A DNA stretch of 18,499 bases from assembly GCA_005799205.1 (NCBI GenBank), contig SYHM01000095.1:1-18499 (forward strand). Direction: 5' to 3'. Shown here in pieces: positions 1 through 6,862 of the stretch. Each line of letters starts with the position of its first letter. Position 1 is the first letter of the stretch. The notes below the pieces were generated by a model. That model made no database searches, was not told where the DNA came from, and was given only the letters and a program-made list of their open reading frames with translations. Position numbers and translations under genes: made by a program. This stretch comes from Planctomycetia bacterium (lineage in GTDB: Bacteria > Planctomycetota > Phycisphaerae > Phycisphaerales > SM1A02).

Positions 1-1509
1 CGATCGCTTGCGCAATCTCGCAACTGGCAACCCAAGTTGTTCGCGATACTTCACGACGGTGCGGCGAGCGAGTGGGATGCCGACCGCCTTGAGTGCCGCA
101 ACGATCGCCTGATCAGAGAGTGGCGCGGACTTGTCTTCTGCCGCGATGACGTCACTCACGCGCGCCTTCACGGCGGCCCACGAAATGTCCGTGCCAGAAT
201 CGGTTTCGGTTCCACTCGCAAAGAGCTTGCGAAGCTCAAATGTGCCACGCGGAGTCGCCATCCATTTTCCGGCGACTGCACGACTGACAGTGCTGACATG
301 CATGCCGATTTCGCGCGCGACCTGCGTCATTGGCAATGGCTCAAGACTGGTGCCCCCCGATTCGAACCACTCGCGCTGACGCGCAATCACAAGATTGACC
401 ACGCGCAGCAGTGTGGCTCCTCGCTGCTCGATCGCATCAATAAACCAGTGCGCTCTGCGGATGCCGTCGGCGAGTAGCAATTTCGTTGCCGGATCAGCGC
501 GCTTTGCCTTCGAGAGTTTGAGGTACTCCTCGCTCACCCGCAGGTTCGGAATCACCCCGTTGGAGAGCCGCGCGACGAACGCATCGCGCTCAGCGTCATA
601 CTCAACGATGACATCAGGCCGAATCTCAGAGGCCGTCTCGACCCTGAGCGCGCGACCTGGAGCGGGATCAAGGTGGCGCAGCAACTCACGCGCTGTATCC
701 AAGCGCTCGGTTGACCATCCTTCTTTCTGCCGGATCGCTCCAAACTTGCGCTGAGCCAAATCGTGCAGGTACACCTCGATGAGTCGCCGCGCGTCGTGAA
801 ATCGCGATTCCCCTTCGTGCGCTCCCTGAACGCGTTCGAGTTCGGCGAGCTGTAAGAGCAGCGACTCAGTCAGATCGCGCGCCGCGATCCCCGCTGGCTC
901 AAGGTGTCGCTGCAGCCGCGCCAACGCCTCTGTCAAGAGCGCGAGCGAGGGAGACTCACTCGCGGCCGATGCAAGGTGTGCGGCGATCTCTTCAAGTGGT
1001 CGTACAAGCAAACCATCCTCACCGACGAACTGAAGAATCGTCCGGCCTGCCTCCATCACTGGCGCAGGCGCTTCGCACAACGCCCACTGCCGCATGAGCA
1101 CTTCTTCAAGACTCTCGCCTCGCGTCGGAATGCTCGCGAGCGCGGCCGCGCGCGGATCAAACTCTCCCTCGCGCCTCGACACATCGCGCCAGACTTCTGC
1201 AGCGTCGTCGTCGCCCATCCGCTCGTGCCACTCTTGCGCGCGCTCGAACCGCTCTGCTCCAGCTGGAGTCGGTCCAGCGCCCAGATCGCCGCTCCCGGCC
1301 TCTGGGCTGGCGCTCCCCTGCTCGGCTGCCTGCGCGTCAGAGGGTTCCACCTGTTCGAGTGCGACATTCGACTCGAGTTCTGCCTCGACGCGTTCTTCCA
1401 GCGCAGCCAGAGGCATCTGCAACACCTCCATTGACTGCAGCACCCGCGGAGCGAGTTTCAGCTGCTGCCCGAGCCGAACCTGCGGCTGCTGCGAGAGTTC
1501 AAAACGCAT
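1..1509 (-). CDS. rpoN: RNA polymerase sigma-54 factor RpoN (3' end cut by window edge)
   Basis: Sigma-54 directs core RNA polymerase to -24/-12 promoters that need an AAA+ activator. The frame is open from an ATG at 1509 to the window edge, giving 503 codons with no stop. The N-terminus (MRFELSQQPQVRLGQQLKLAP) is the glutamine-rich region I that contacts activator, followed by an acidic region II and the core-binding region. A helix-turn-helix lies around residues 393-430 (GMHVSTVSRAV, then TPRGTFELRKLF). The RpoN box ARRTVVKYRE is at residues 481-490 (plus-strand 40-69) and is nearly identical to the family signature ARRTVxKYRE. After the box only a few residues are expected, so nearly the whole protein is present. 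It lies 40 nt downstream of recR on the same strand. No Shine-Dalgarno precedes the ATG; a GTG directly before it is an alternative start. Confidence 0.96.
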   Translation of the reverse strand, partial: MRFELSQQPQVRLGQQLKLAPRVLQSMEVLQMPLAALEERVEAELESNVALEQVEPSDAQAAEQGSASPEAGSGDLGAGPTPAGAERFERAQEWHERMGDDDAAEVWRDVSRREGEFDPRAAALASIPTRGESLEEVLMRQWALCEAPAPVMEAGRTILQFVGEDGLLVRPLEEIAAHLASAASESPSLALLTEALARLQRHLEPAGIAARDLTESLLLQLAELERVQGAHEGESRFHDARRLIEVYLHDLAQRKFGAIRQKEGWSTERLDTARELLRHLDPAPGRALRVETASEIRPDVIVEYDAERDAFVARLSNGVIPNLRVSEEYLKLSKAKRADPATKLLLADGIRRAHWFIDAIEQRGATLLRVVNLVIARQREWFESGGTSLEPLPMTQVAREIGMHVSTVSRAVAGKWMATPRGTFELRKLFASGTETDSGTDISWAAVKARVSDVIAAEDKSAPLSDQAIVAALKAVGIPLARRTVVKYREQLGLPVARLRKRS

Positions 1510-1549
1510 CACAGAATCGTACAGCGGTGTGGAGAGCCAGCGATGACAT

Positions 1550-2191
1550 TTACAGCGGCTGCCGAAGCGCGATTGCATCGGCGAGTGCTGCTCGGTTGGC
1601 GAATTCGATCTGCGATCCACTGGGGAGCCCACGCGCCAGGCGCGTCACGCGAACTGATGTCGACTTGAAGAGATCTGCGAGATAGAGACCAGTTGAGTCT
1701 CCTTCGAGGTCTGGATTCAGTGCCAACACAATCTCACGCACTTCGATTCCGCGCGCATTCTTGCTCGCGTCGGTGATGCGCGCGAGCAGATCTCCTGCGG
1801 TGATGCTCTCTGGACCCACCCCGTCGAGCGGATCGAGCCTCCCCATCAGCACGTGATAGAGCCCGCGGTATCGGCCAGTTTGTTCAAGATTGATGAGATC
1901 CTTCGGCTGTTCGACCACCATGACGATCGATGGATCGCGGCTCTCATCTGAGCAAATGTGGCAGGGAGACGAGTCGGCTGGATTCCAGCAGACTGGGCAA
2001 TGGCGAACTGATTCCTTCACCGATGCGATCGCGTGCGAGAGCGCAAGCGCCTCGTCACGAGAAGCCTTGAGAACCCAGAAGGCGAGCCGCTGTGCTGTGC
2101 GACCTCCGATGCCTGGGAGGAGTGCAAAAGCATCGATCAATCGGTTTACGCTTTGGGGGTAGGCCCCGTGCTGGTGTGGGTCACGAGCCAT
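1550..2191 (-). CDS. recR: Recombination mediator protein RecR
   Basis: RecR works with RecO (and RecF) to load RecA on SSB-coated single-stranded DNA during gap repair. The 213-residue product has the usual family length and layout. An N-terminal helix-hairpin-helix (LLPGIGGRTAQRLAFWVL) comes first, then a four-cysteine zinc finger around residues 70-85 (CPVC...CHIC). A Toprim domain follows, containing VVEQPKDL and ALNPDLEGDSTGLYLADL, and the conserved C-terminal TRLARGLPSGSQIEFAN closes the protein. The start is an ATG 2 nt after the stop of the frameshifted dnaX product. A good ribosome site (AGGAG, plus-strand 2203-2207) lies inside the tau tail about 11 nt upstream. This suggests translational coupling to the tau frame. 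The YbaB/YaaK gene usually found between dnaX and recR is absent. Confidence 0.97.
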   Translation of the reverse strand: MARDPHQHGAYPQSVNRLIDAFALLPGIGGRTAQRLAFWVLKASRDEALALSHAIASVKESVRHCPVCWNPADSSPCHICSDESRDPSIVMVVEQPKDLINLEQTGRYRGLYHVLMGRLDPLDGVGPESITAGDLLARITDASKNARGIEVREIVLALNPDLEGDSTGLYLADLFKSTSVRVTRLARGLPSGSQIEFANRAALADAIALRQPL

Positions 2192-2193
2192 CG

Positions 2194-2424
2194 TTACTTG
2201 CTCTCCTGCATTGGTGATGTCGACGTGTCGCTGGCGCTCGCTCCTCGAGACTGCGCGTGTGGTGTCACGCGGGCGATTTGCGCATCCAAGATGCGGGCAG
2301 CCTCGACCACAAGAGGATGGCGGCGGATTGCATCCGCTTCTTGCACCGCCGATGCCGCAGGAGCCTGAACTGCGATCTGTGGCACGATGGTGCGCTCAAC
2401 CACTGGCCGAGGGGCTTCAACTAC
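2194..2424 (-). CDS. dnaX: DnaX tau-specific C-terminal extension (-1 frame)
   Basis: These 76 codons lie in the -1 frame relative to the dnaX gamma frame and follow directly from the A10 run. A slip on the run gives NEKKK-VVEAPRP and continues to a TAA at 2194-2196, for a tau-like product of 479 residues. The tail begins with a flexible Pro/Ala/Val-rich linker (VVEAPRPVVERTIVPQIAVQ). It then carries a segment, IRRHPLVVEAARILDAQIA, that resembles the short conserved C-terminal motif (HPLV..A..LF.A.I..V) of DnaX proteins in many bacteria, as I recall the family. That motif lying out of frame is the main evidence that the -1 frame is used. It is much shorter than the E. coli tau extension, so binding to the replicative polymerase is possible but not shown. 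There is no good start codon, so it is not an independent gene. Confidence 0.8.
   Translation of the reverse strand, partial: VVEAPRPVVERTIVPQIAVQAPAASAVQEADAIRRHPLVVEAARILDAQIARVTPHAQSRGASASDTSTSPMQESK
2203..2207 (-). promoter_or_regulatory. Ribosome binding site of recR
   Basis: AGGAG on the minus strand, 11 nt before the recR ATG. It is one of very few clear Shine-Dalgarno sequences in the window, and it lies inside the coding region of the -1-frame dnaX tail, so recR has its own entry site as well as possible re-initiation from the tau stop 2 nt upstream. Confidence 0.7.
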
Positions 2425-3632
2425 TTTTTTTTTTCGTTTGGACTCTCTGCTCGCGATGAGAGCAGCGTGGCGGCCGTGACGAAGTGCTCCGACATGCACA
2501 ATCGCGCGACGACCGCATCGAAGAGCGCGCGGGGTACCGATGAACCACGAACATTGCGCACAGCTCCATCGCAGAGGGTGATGAGGTGCACAAGGGCTGG
2601 GGGATCGAAGTGTTCAGCGTGCTGCGCAAGCTGCTGCCGACTCTCTCGTGGCAGATCCACCATCGCAGTCTCTGCACCACACGTGCGCACGAGCAGGCAA
2701 TCCCGCAGCCGCGCGGCGATCGTGTCGAGCGCGTGCTCAGGTGACATCCCTGCCTCGAGCAGTGAGGCGGCTGCGGTCAATCCCCCCGCGGGATCGCCGC
2801 ACGCGATCGCTCGCATCAGCGACTCAAGCAACTCTTCATCGGGCAGCCCGAGCACCTCGCGCGCGAGCGTTTGCGAGAGATGACCTGAGGACGCCGCGAC
2901 AAGTCGATCGAGCAGACTGAGTCCATCTCGCATTGACCCGTTGGCGAGGCGCGCCACCTGCAACAGGACGACTTCGTCGGCAGTGAGCTTCTCGTCTGCC
3001 AACACTCGTGCGAGATGCTCTGCGATGAGTGAAGTGGGAATCGACCGAAAGTCGAATCGCTGACAACGGCTCTGGATCGTCGCAGGCACTTTGTGCGGCT
3101 CGGTGGTGCACAAGATGAACTTCACGTGGGCTGGAGGCTCTTCCATCGTTTTCAAGAGTGCATTGAATGCCGGCTGCGTCAGCATGTGCACCTCGTCGAT
3201 GATGTAGATCTTGTACGGACTTCGCGCGGGCGCAAGTCCCGCGCCGGCGATGAGGTCTCGCGCGTCATCGACTCCTCGATTACTCGCCCCGTCGATCTCA
3301 ATGACATCGAGGTCCTCGCCGCGCAGGATTGACTGCGCGATCGCGTCGCGTTCTGAGAGTGAATCGATCGCGTTGAGCGCACGTGCGAAAATACGCGCCA
3401 TCGAGGTCTTTCCAACACCACGCGTCCCGCAAAACAGGTACGCATGCGCGGTGCGCCCGAGCGTGATGGCATTCCGCAGTGTGTTGGCGATTGAATCCTG
3501 CCCGATGAGTTCGGCGAACGAGCGTGATCGATAGCGGCGTGCGAAGACCTGATAGGGAGCGACCAACTTCCCCTCGCCAAAGAGGTTCACCGGGGCGCTC
3601 GCCGGAGCGGTAGATGGTGACTTAGAAGACAT
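2421..3632 (-). CDS. dnaX: DNA polymerase III subunit gamma/tau (DnaX), zero-frame gamma product
   Basis: DnaX is the AAA+ ATPase of the clamp loader that opens the sliding clamp at primer junctions. The zero-frame product is 403 residues from the ATG at 3632. The frame is open further upstream, but only by reading through the SRP RNA gene, so that extension is rejected. Visible motifs are VFARRYRSRSFAELIGQD at the N-terminus, Walker A GTRGVGKT (69-76), Walker B IIDEVH (144-149), the sensor-1/SRC segment (TTEPHKVPATIQSRCQRFDF, SRC at 188-190) and sensor 2 (GSMRDGLSLLDR). The cysteine zinc module that normally follows the Walker A helix is missing: ALNA is followed directly by about 17 residues without cysteine and then DVIEIDGASNRGVD. 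The zero frame ends NEKKK-stop, with the stop codon immediately after a run of ten A. That makes this a short gamma form, with tau reached by a -1 slip. Confidence 0.95.
   Translation of the reverse strand: MSSKSPSTAPASAPVNLFGEGKLVAPYQVFARRYRSRSFAELIGQDSIANTLRNAITLGRTAHAYLFCGTRGVGKTSMARIFARALNAIDSLSERDAIAQSILRGEDLDVIEIDGASNRGVDDARDLIAGAGLAPARSPYKIYIIDEVHMLTQPAFNALLKTMEEPPAHVKFILCTTEPHKVPATIQSRCQRFDFRSIPTSLIAEHLARVLADEKLTADEVVLLQVARLANGSMRDGLSLLDRLVAASSGHLSQTLAREVLGLPDEELLESLMRAIACGDPAGGLTAAASLLEAGMSPEHALDTIAARLRDCLLVRTCGAETAMVDLPRESRQQLAQHAEHFDPPALVHLITLCDGAVRNVRGSSVPRALFDAVVARLCMSEHFVTAATLLSSRAESPNEKKK
2425..2434 (-). promoter_or_regulatory. dnaX programmed slippage site (ten A residues)
   Basis: On the minus strand the dnaX end reads GAA AAA AAA AAG TAG, a run of ten A followed by G and the gamma stop. 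A -1 ribosomal slip on A-AAA-AAG, or a transcript gaining one extra A, enters the frame of the tau tail. A purine-rich AGAGAG (plus-strand 2443-2448) sits 8 nt upstream, at a position like the Shine-Dalgarno-type stimulator of E. coli dnaX, but it is a weak match. No strong downstream hairpin is obvious. The length resembles the Thermus thermophilus dnaX A9 run, known for transcriptional slippage. An assembly error in the homopolymer is the alternative. Confidence 0.8.
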
Positions 3633-3670
3633 GACTTTGGTATCTACGAGTACGACCAACAGACAAGTCA

Positions 3671-3784
3671 CGGGGAGGACGGCCAGGTGGCCGGTGGCAC
3701 GGGCGACGACGCTTATGGCTGCTGCCGTCAGGCCCTGACCAGGTTCACGAGCCGTCCGCCCATCGGACCCGACCGTCCTCCTCA
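3671..3784 (-). ncRNA. ffs: Small bacterial signal recognition particle RNA (4.5S type)
   Basis: The SRP RNA binds Ffh and targets membrane proteins to FtsY and the Sec translocon. The minus strand holds the domain IV core: AACCTGGTCAGG, then GCC-TGAC-GGC, then AGCAGCCATAAGC (plus-strand about 3711-3746). Both strands of the symmetric loop (TCAGG and AGCAGC) match the family. The 5' end (GGAGGACGG, plus-strand complement near 3773-3783) pairs with the 3' end (CCGTCCTCC, near 3672-3682), closing a hairpin of about 112 nt. This is the small type without an Alu domain. The apical tetraloop reads UGAC rather than the common GGAA/GNRA. It lies about 40 nt upstream of dnaX on the same strand, the arrangement known from Bacillus (scr-dnaX). 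Ends are estimated from the pairing and may be off by several bases. Confidence 0.9.
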
Positions 3785-3825
3785 TGACCTGAATTGATAC
3801 TAGCACCACCGCCTACACTCGTCGT
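3785..3825. promoter_or_regulatory. Short divergent promoter region between SRP RNA and the PIN/TRAM gene
   Basis: Only about 41 bp separate the SRP RNA 5' end from the GTG of the divergent plus-strand operon, so promoters for both must lie here or extend into the flanking genes. For the RNA, TAGTAT on the minus strand (plus-strand 3797-3802) is at about the right distance to be a -10 box, but no good -35 is seen. For the plus strand, TTGATA (3794-3799) and TACACT (3814-3819) resemble -35 and -10 boxes, but their 14-bp spacing is too short. The function is inferred from position; the boxes are weak. Confidence 0.35.
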
Positions 3826-5073
3826 GTGAGCGCACTGCCTGATCCGAGAGTGAATCCGCCCCTCGCCGATCCGATGCGCGCAAAGGTTGCGCGCCGAGCA
3901 CCGCGACGGGGTCGTGAGAGTCCGTTTCTGTTGCTAGCGGTGCGACTCATCTTCATTGCGATGCTGGTCGTCGTCACGACGGTGACGGTCGCGAGCTCGA
4001 AAAACGTCGAAGATTTCGGCCATCCCACGGTCATCGGCCTCATCATCGCTGGTGTCAGCATTGGGATGGTTGTGCTGTTGCTCGACCACCTCACGCCGAA
4101 GAAACGGCTGACCTCGGTCGCAGGCGTGTATTTCGGCATTTGCCTCGGGCTCATCGCCGCCGTCGCGCTCGGATCACTCATCGACACAGTTGCGAGGGCA
4201 TGGGAAATCAGTGGCGGACCAGCGCAGCTGTATCTAGGGCTCGCGAAGCTCATCCTCGGCATCGTGCTGTGTTACCTCTCGGTCTCAATGGTGCTCACAA
4301 CCAAAGATGACTTTCGACTTGTCATTCCGTATGTCGAGTTCAACCGGCAGCCCAGCGGCCTGTCGTCAATCCTGCTCGATAGTTCGACTCTCATCGATGG
4401 CAGAATCGAGGCGCTTGTTGCGAGTCACCTTGTCGATGCGCCACTGGTAGTTCCACAGTGTGTGCTTGATGAGTTACAAAACCTGTGCGACAGCAGCGAC
4501 AAGCACAAACGCGCGAAGGGCCACCGAGGGCTTGATGTCGTTGCGCGCATGCAGGACAACCCATCGATTGACCTGCGCATCGAAGCGGGATCACTCGACG
4601 GGCGCGGAGTGGATCGCCTGCTCATCGAACTTGCGGCCCGTGAGCACATGCGGATTGCGACCAGCGATGCAGGTCTGCAAAAGGTCGCCGAGATCAACAA
4701 CATCGTCACGATCAATCTGCATTCAATTGCTGCGGGACTCCAGCCGCAGGTCAGTCCTGGCGAGAGCGTCTCGGTCGAGATCACACGGCTCGGCGAGCAA
4801 GCCACTCAGGGCGTTGGACATCTTCCTGACGGAACCATGGTGGTCATCGACGGCGCAGCGCACTTGGTGGGATCGCGTGTCAGCGGAGTCGTGAGCAACA
4901 TCTTGCAGGCTGCGGGCGGACGAATCATCTTCGCTCGGCTCGACGCCCCTGCCGCGGGAACCAGCGAGTCGATGGCGGCGAGGGCTGTGAGCCAACCGCG
5001 AGAGCCCCTTCCCGAAGGCGACTTTCCCCGCCGCTCCCCCACGCAGGGCGGGCGCAACCCGCGGCGCGGCTGA
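3826..5073 (+). CDS. YacL-like membrane protein with PIN and TRAM domains
   Basis: The family combines an N-terminal membrane anchor with a PIN-type nuclease fold and a TRAM RNA-binding domain. Its cellular substrate is not established. In the 415-residue product, four hydrophobic helices lie around 34-56, 68-87, 97-120 and 135-157. A PIN domain follows at about 182-300, with the acidic residues expected for metal binding: D185 (LLDSSTLIDGRI), D215/E216 (VLDELQNL), D263 and D281 (IATSDAGLQ). TRAM is at about 308-372, and the last 40 residues are a Pro/Arg-rich tail. All acidic positions are kept, so nuclease activity is plausible. The start is a GTG at 3826; an ATG at 3874 is an alternative that keeps all domains. 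No Shine-Dalgarno is visible for either. It is the first gene of a three-gene plus-strand operon, with 22 nt to the next start. Confidence 0.92.
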   Translation: MSALPDPRVNPPLADPMRAKVARRAPRRGRESPFLLLAVRLIFIAMLVVVTTVTVASSKNVEDFGHPTVIGLIIAGVSIGMVVLLLDHLTPKKRLTSVAGVYFGICLGLIAAVALGSLIDTVARAWEISGGPAQLYLGLAKLILGIVLCYLSVSMVLTTKDDFRLVIPYVEFNRQPSGLSSILLDSSTLIDGRIEALVASHLVDAPLVVPQCVLDELQNLCDSSDKHKRAKGHRGLDVVARMQDNPSIDLRIEAGSLDGRGVDRLLIELAAREHMRIATSDAGLQKVAEINNIVTINLHSIAAGLQPQVSPGESVSVEITRLGEQATQGVGHLPDGTMVVIDGAAHLVGSRVSGVVSNILQAAGGRIIFARLDAPAAGTSESMAARAVSQPREPLPEGDFPRRSPTQGGRNPRRG

Positions 5074-5095
5074 CCGAGAAGTGACAGGCGACGTG

Positions 5096-6862
5096 ATGAC
5101 CGATCTCCCTTCAACTCCACCTCTCGAGTCCGTCCCTCGCGACGAGCACGAGTTGTTGATCGTCGGAGGTGGGTACACCGCGACGCGCGCTCTGAGTGAG
5201 ATCATCGCGGCCTCGGGCGGGGTGTCCGTCCAACATTGCCTGCGCGCAGGAGACGCGGTTGATGAGGCGATGCGCATCTGCCCCACACTCATCGTGCTCG
5301 ACCTTCGCGAACCCGCATTCGACCTCATCACGACCCTTGACGCACTCGCTGGCAGCGAGGAAGTCGCGGCGGTGCCCGTGGTCGTACTCGCATCCGCGAT
5401 GACCCCCGATCTTCGAGAAGCCGCTTTCGTGCACGGGGCGACCGACTGGATCGTCTACCCCGTCAGTCGCGCAGAGTTGGTGGCTCGGGTGCGCATTCAC
5501 TCCACGAGTTATCTCAACCTCTTGAGACGCAATCGCACCGCAACTGCGAACGACACACTCCAAGGCGAGTTACGTGCTGCAAACCGCTCGATCGAACAGC
5601 ACCGGCTGCAATTGATCGAACGTGCGGGCGAACAACTCAACCTCGAGTGGGATATGCGATTGCGCGGGCTGCTACAGGTTGGCATCGAACTCAACCAGAT
5701 CCATGACTTTCAGACTCTCATGGATCGAATCCTCTCAGAAGCACGAGCGCTCGTGCACACCGAGTCTGGCACGGTGTTTCTGCGCGAGGGCGATTCACTT
5801 CGATTCACTTTCTTTCAGAATGAAGCGCTCGCACAGCGCACAGACACGGGGGAAACCCCGCAAGTGTCGAGCTTTCGGTTGCCGATCACCGATCGGAGTC
5901 TCGCAGGGTGGGTGTGCCTCACCGGCCAATATCTGCACATTCCAGACTGCTATCAGATCGCCCCACTTGCGCCCTATCGATTCGATTCGTCCTTCGATCA
6001 AGTCGTGGGCTACCGCACACGTGCGATGCTCGCAGTTCCACTCAAGAGTCAGTCTGGCCACATGCTCGGCGTGATGGAGCTCATCAATCCAATCGGCATC
6101 GATGGAGGACCCCGCGCGACATTTTCGGAGCAGGACATTCGGCTCGTTGAACACTTCGCCAAAGTGGCTTCAGTCGCGATCGAACGCGCTCGGCTGACTG
6201 AAAGCACCATGCTTCGGATGATTCGAATGGCCGAGATTCGCGACCCCACCGAGACTGGTCGCCATGTTGCTCGCGTCGCTGGCTACTCAGCGGTGATCTT
6301 CGAAGAGTGGGCGAGGCGACGAGGACTCGAAGGTCCGTCCTTTGAGAGGCAACGCGACCGCCTGCGAACGGCCGCCAAACTGCACGATGTTGGCAAGATC
6401 GGAGTCTCTGATTCGATCCTGAAAAAAGAGGGACGGCTCGATCCACCTGAGTATGAGGAAGTCAAGAAGCATGCTCAGATTGGTGCAGACCTCTTTGGAG
6501 AGGCCCCCAATGAATTCGACGAAGCGGCCCGCGAAGTCGCGCTGCTGCACCACGAAAAGTGGAATGGCGAGGGATATCCCGGCATCGAAGAGGGTGGCGT
6601 GCGCCGCGGTCGCCGCGGGGAAGAGATTCCGCTGTTCGCACGGATCGTTGGCATCGCTGATGTGTTCGACGCGCTCAGCAGTCACCGTTCGTACAAGGAG
6701 GCGTGGCCCGAGCAACGTGTCCTTGAGCTGATCCAGTCCGAATCGGGCCAGCACTTCGATCCAGAACTTGTCGACATCCTCTTTGCGCGCCTCGATTCGA
6801 TTCGCAGCGTGCGCGACAGACTTGCGGATCCTCCGCGCGGCCAGGCTGGATCGATGCGATGA
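5096..6862 (+). CDS. REC-GAF-HD-GYP protein, likely cyclic-di-GMP phosphodiesterase
   Basis: HD-GYP domains hydrolyse cyclic di-GMP. From the ATG at 5096 (588 residues), a receiver-like domain covers about 20-135, a linker with coiled-coil character 150-185, a GAF sensor about 190-368 and HD-GYP about 375-570. Catalytic motifs are intact: AEIRDPTETGRHVARV, HDVGKIG (HD at 430-431), a lone H at 459 (KKHAQIGAD), HHEKWNGEGYPG (HH at 485-486, GYP at 493-495) and IADVFDALSSHRSYKEAW. The receiver is degenerate: the acidic pair after the first strand is replaced by LLIVGGG, and the conserved lysine region reads YPVS instead of KP. The phospho-acceptor-like D69 (VLDL) remains. GTG starts at 5081 and 5093 are alternatives; the ATG is preferred because AGG lies 7 nt upstream. 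The stop overlaps the next start as ATGA. There is no obvious transmembrane helix, so it is probably cytoplasmic. Confidence 0.93.
   Translation: MTDLPSTPPLESVPRDEHELLIVGGGYTATRALSEIIAASGGVSVQHCLRAGDAVDEAMRICPTLIVLDLREPAFDLITTLDALAGSEEVAAVPVVVLASAMTPDLREAAFVHGATDWIVYPVSRAELVARVRIHSTSYLNLLRRNRTATANDTLQGELRAANRSIEQHRLQLIERAGEQLNLEWDMRLRGLLQVGIELNQIHDFQTLMDRILSEARALVHTESGTVFLREGDSLRFTFFQNEALAQRTDTGETPQVSSFRLPITDRSLAGWVCLTGQYLHIPDCYQIAPLAPYRFDSSFDQVVGYRTRAMLAVPLKSQSGHMLGVMELINPIGIDGGPRATFSEQDIRLVEHFAKVASVAIERARLTESTMLRMIRMAEIRDPTETGRHVARVAGYSAVIFEEWARRRGLEGPSFERQRDRLRTAAKLHDVGKIGVSDSILKKEGRLDPPEYEEVKKHAQIGADLFGEAPNEFDEAAREVALLHHEKWNGEGYPGIEEGGVRRGRRGEEIPLFARIVGIADVFDALSSHRSYKEAWPEQRVLELIQSESGQHFDPELVDILFARLDSIRSVRDRLADPPRGQAGSMR

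Noticed and set aside
37..1434. Plus-strand frames opposite rpoN
   Set aside because: Arg/Ser/Cys-rich shadow translations with no family motifs; the minus strand holds a full sigma-54 reading frame.
3633..3809. 59-residue N-terminal extension of DnaX from an upstream start at 3809
   Set aside because: It reads straight through the SRP RNA gene and has no DnaX-like sequence; the ATG at 3632 fits the family N-terminus.
5768..5790. TGGCAC followed by a T-rich element resembling a sigma-54 promoter
   Set aside because: The -12 part does not match TTGCA/T and the site lies within the GAF-coding region; chance occurrence is likely despite rpoN being nearby.
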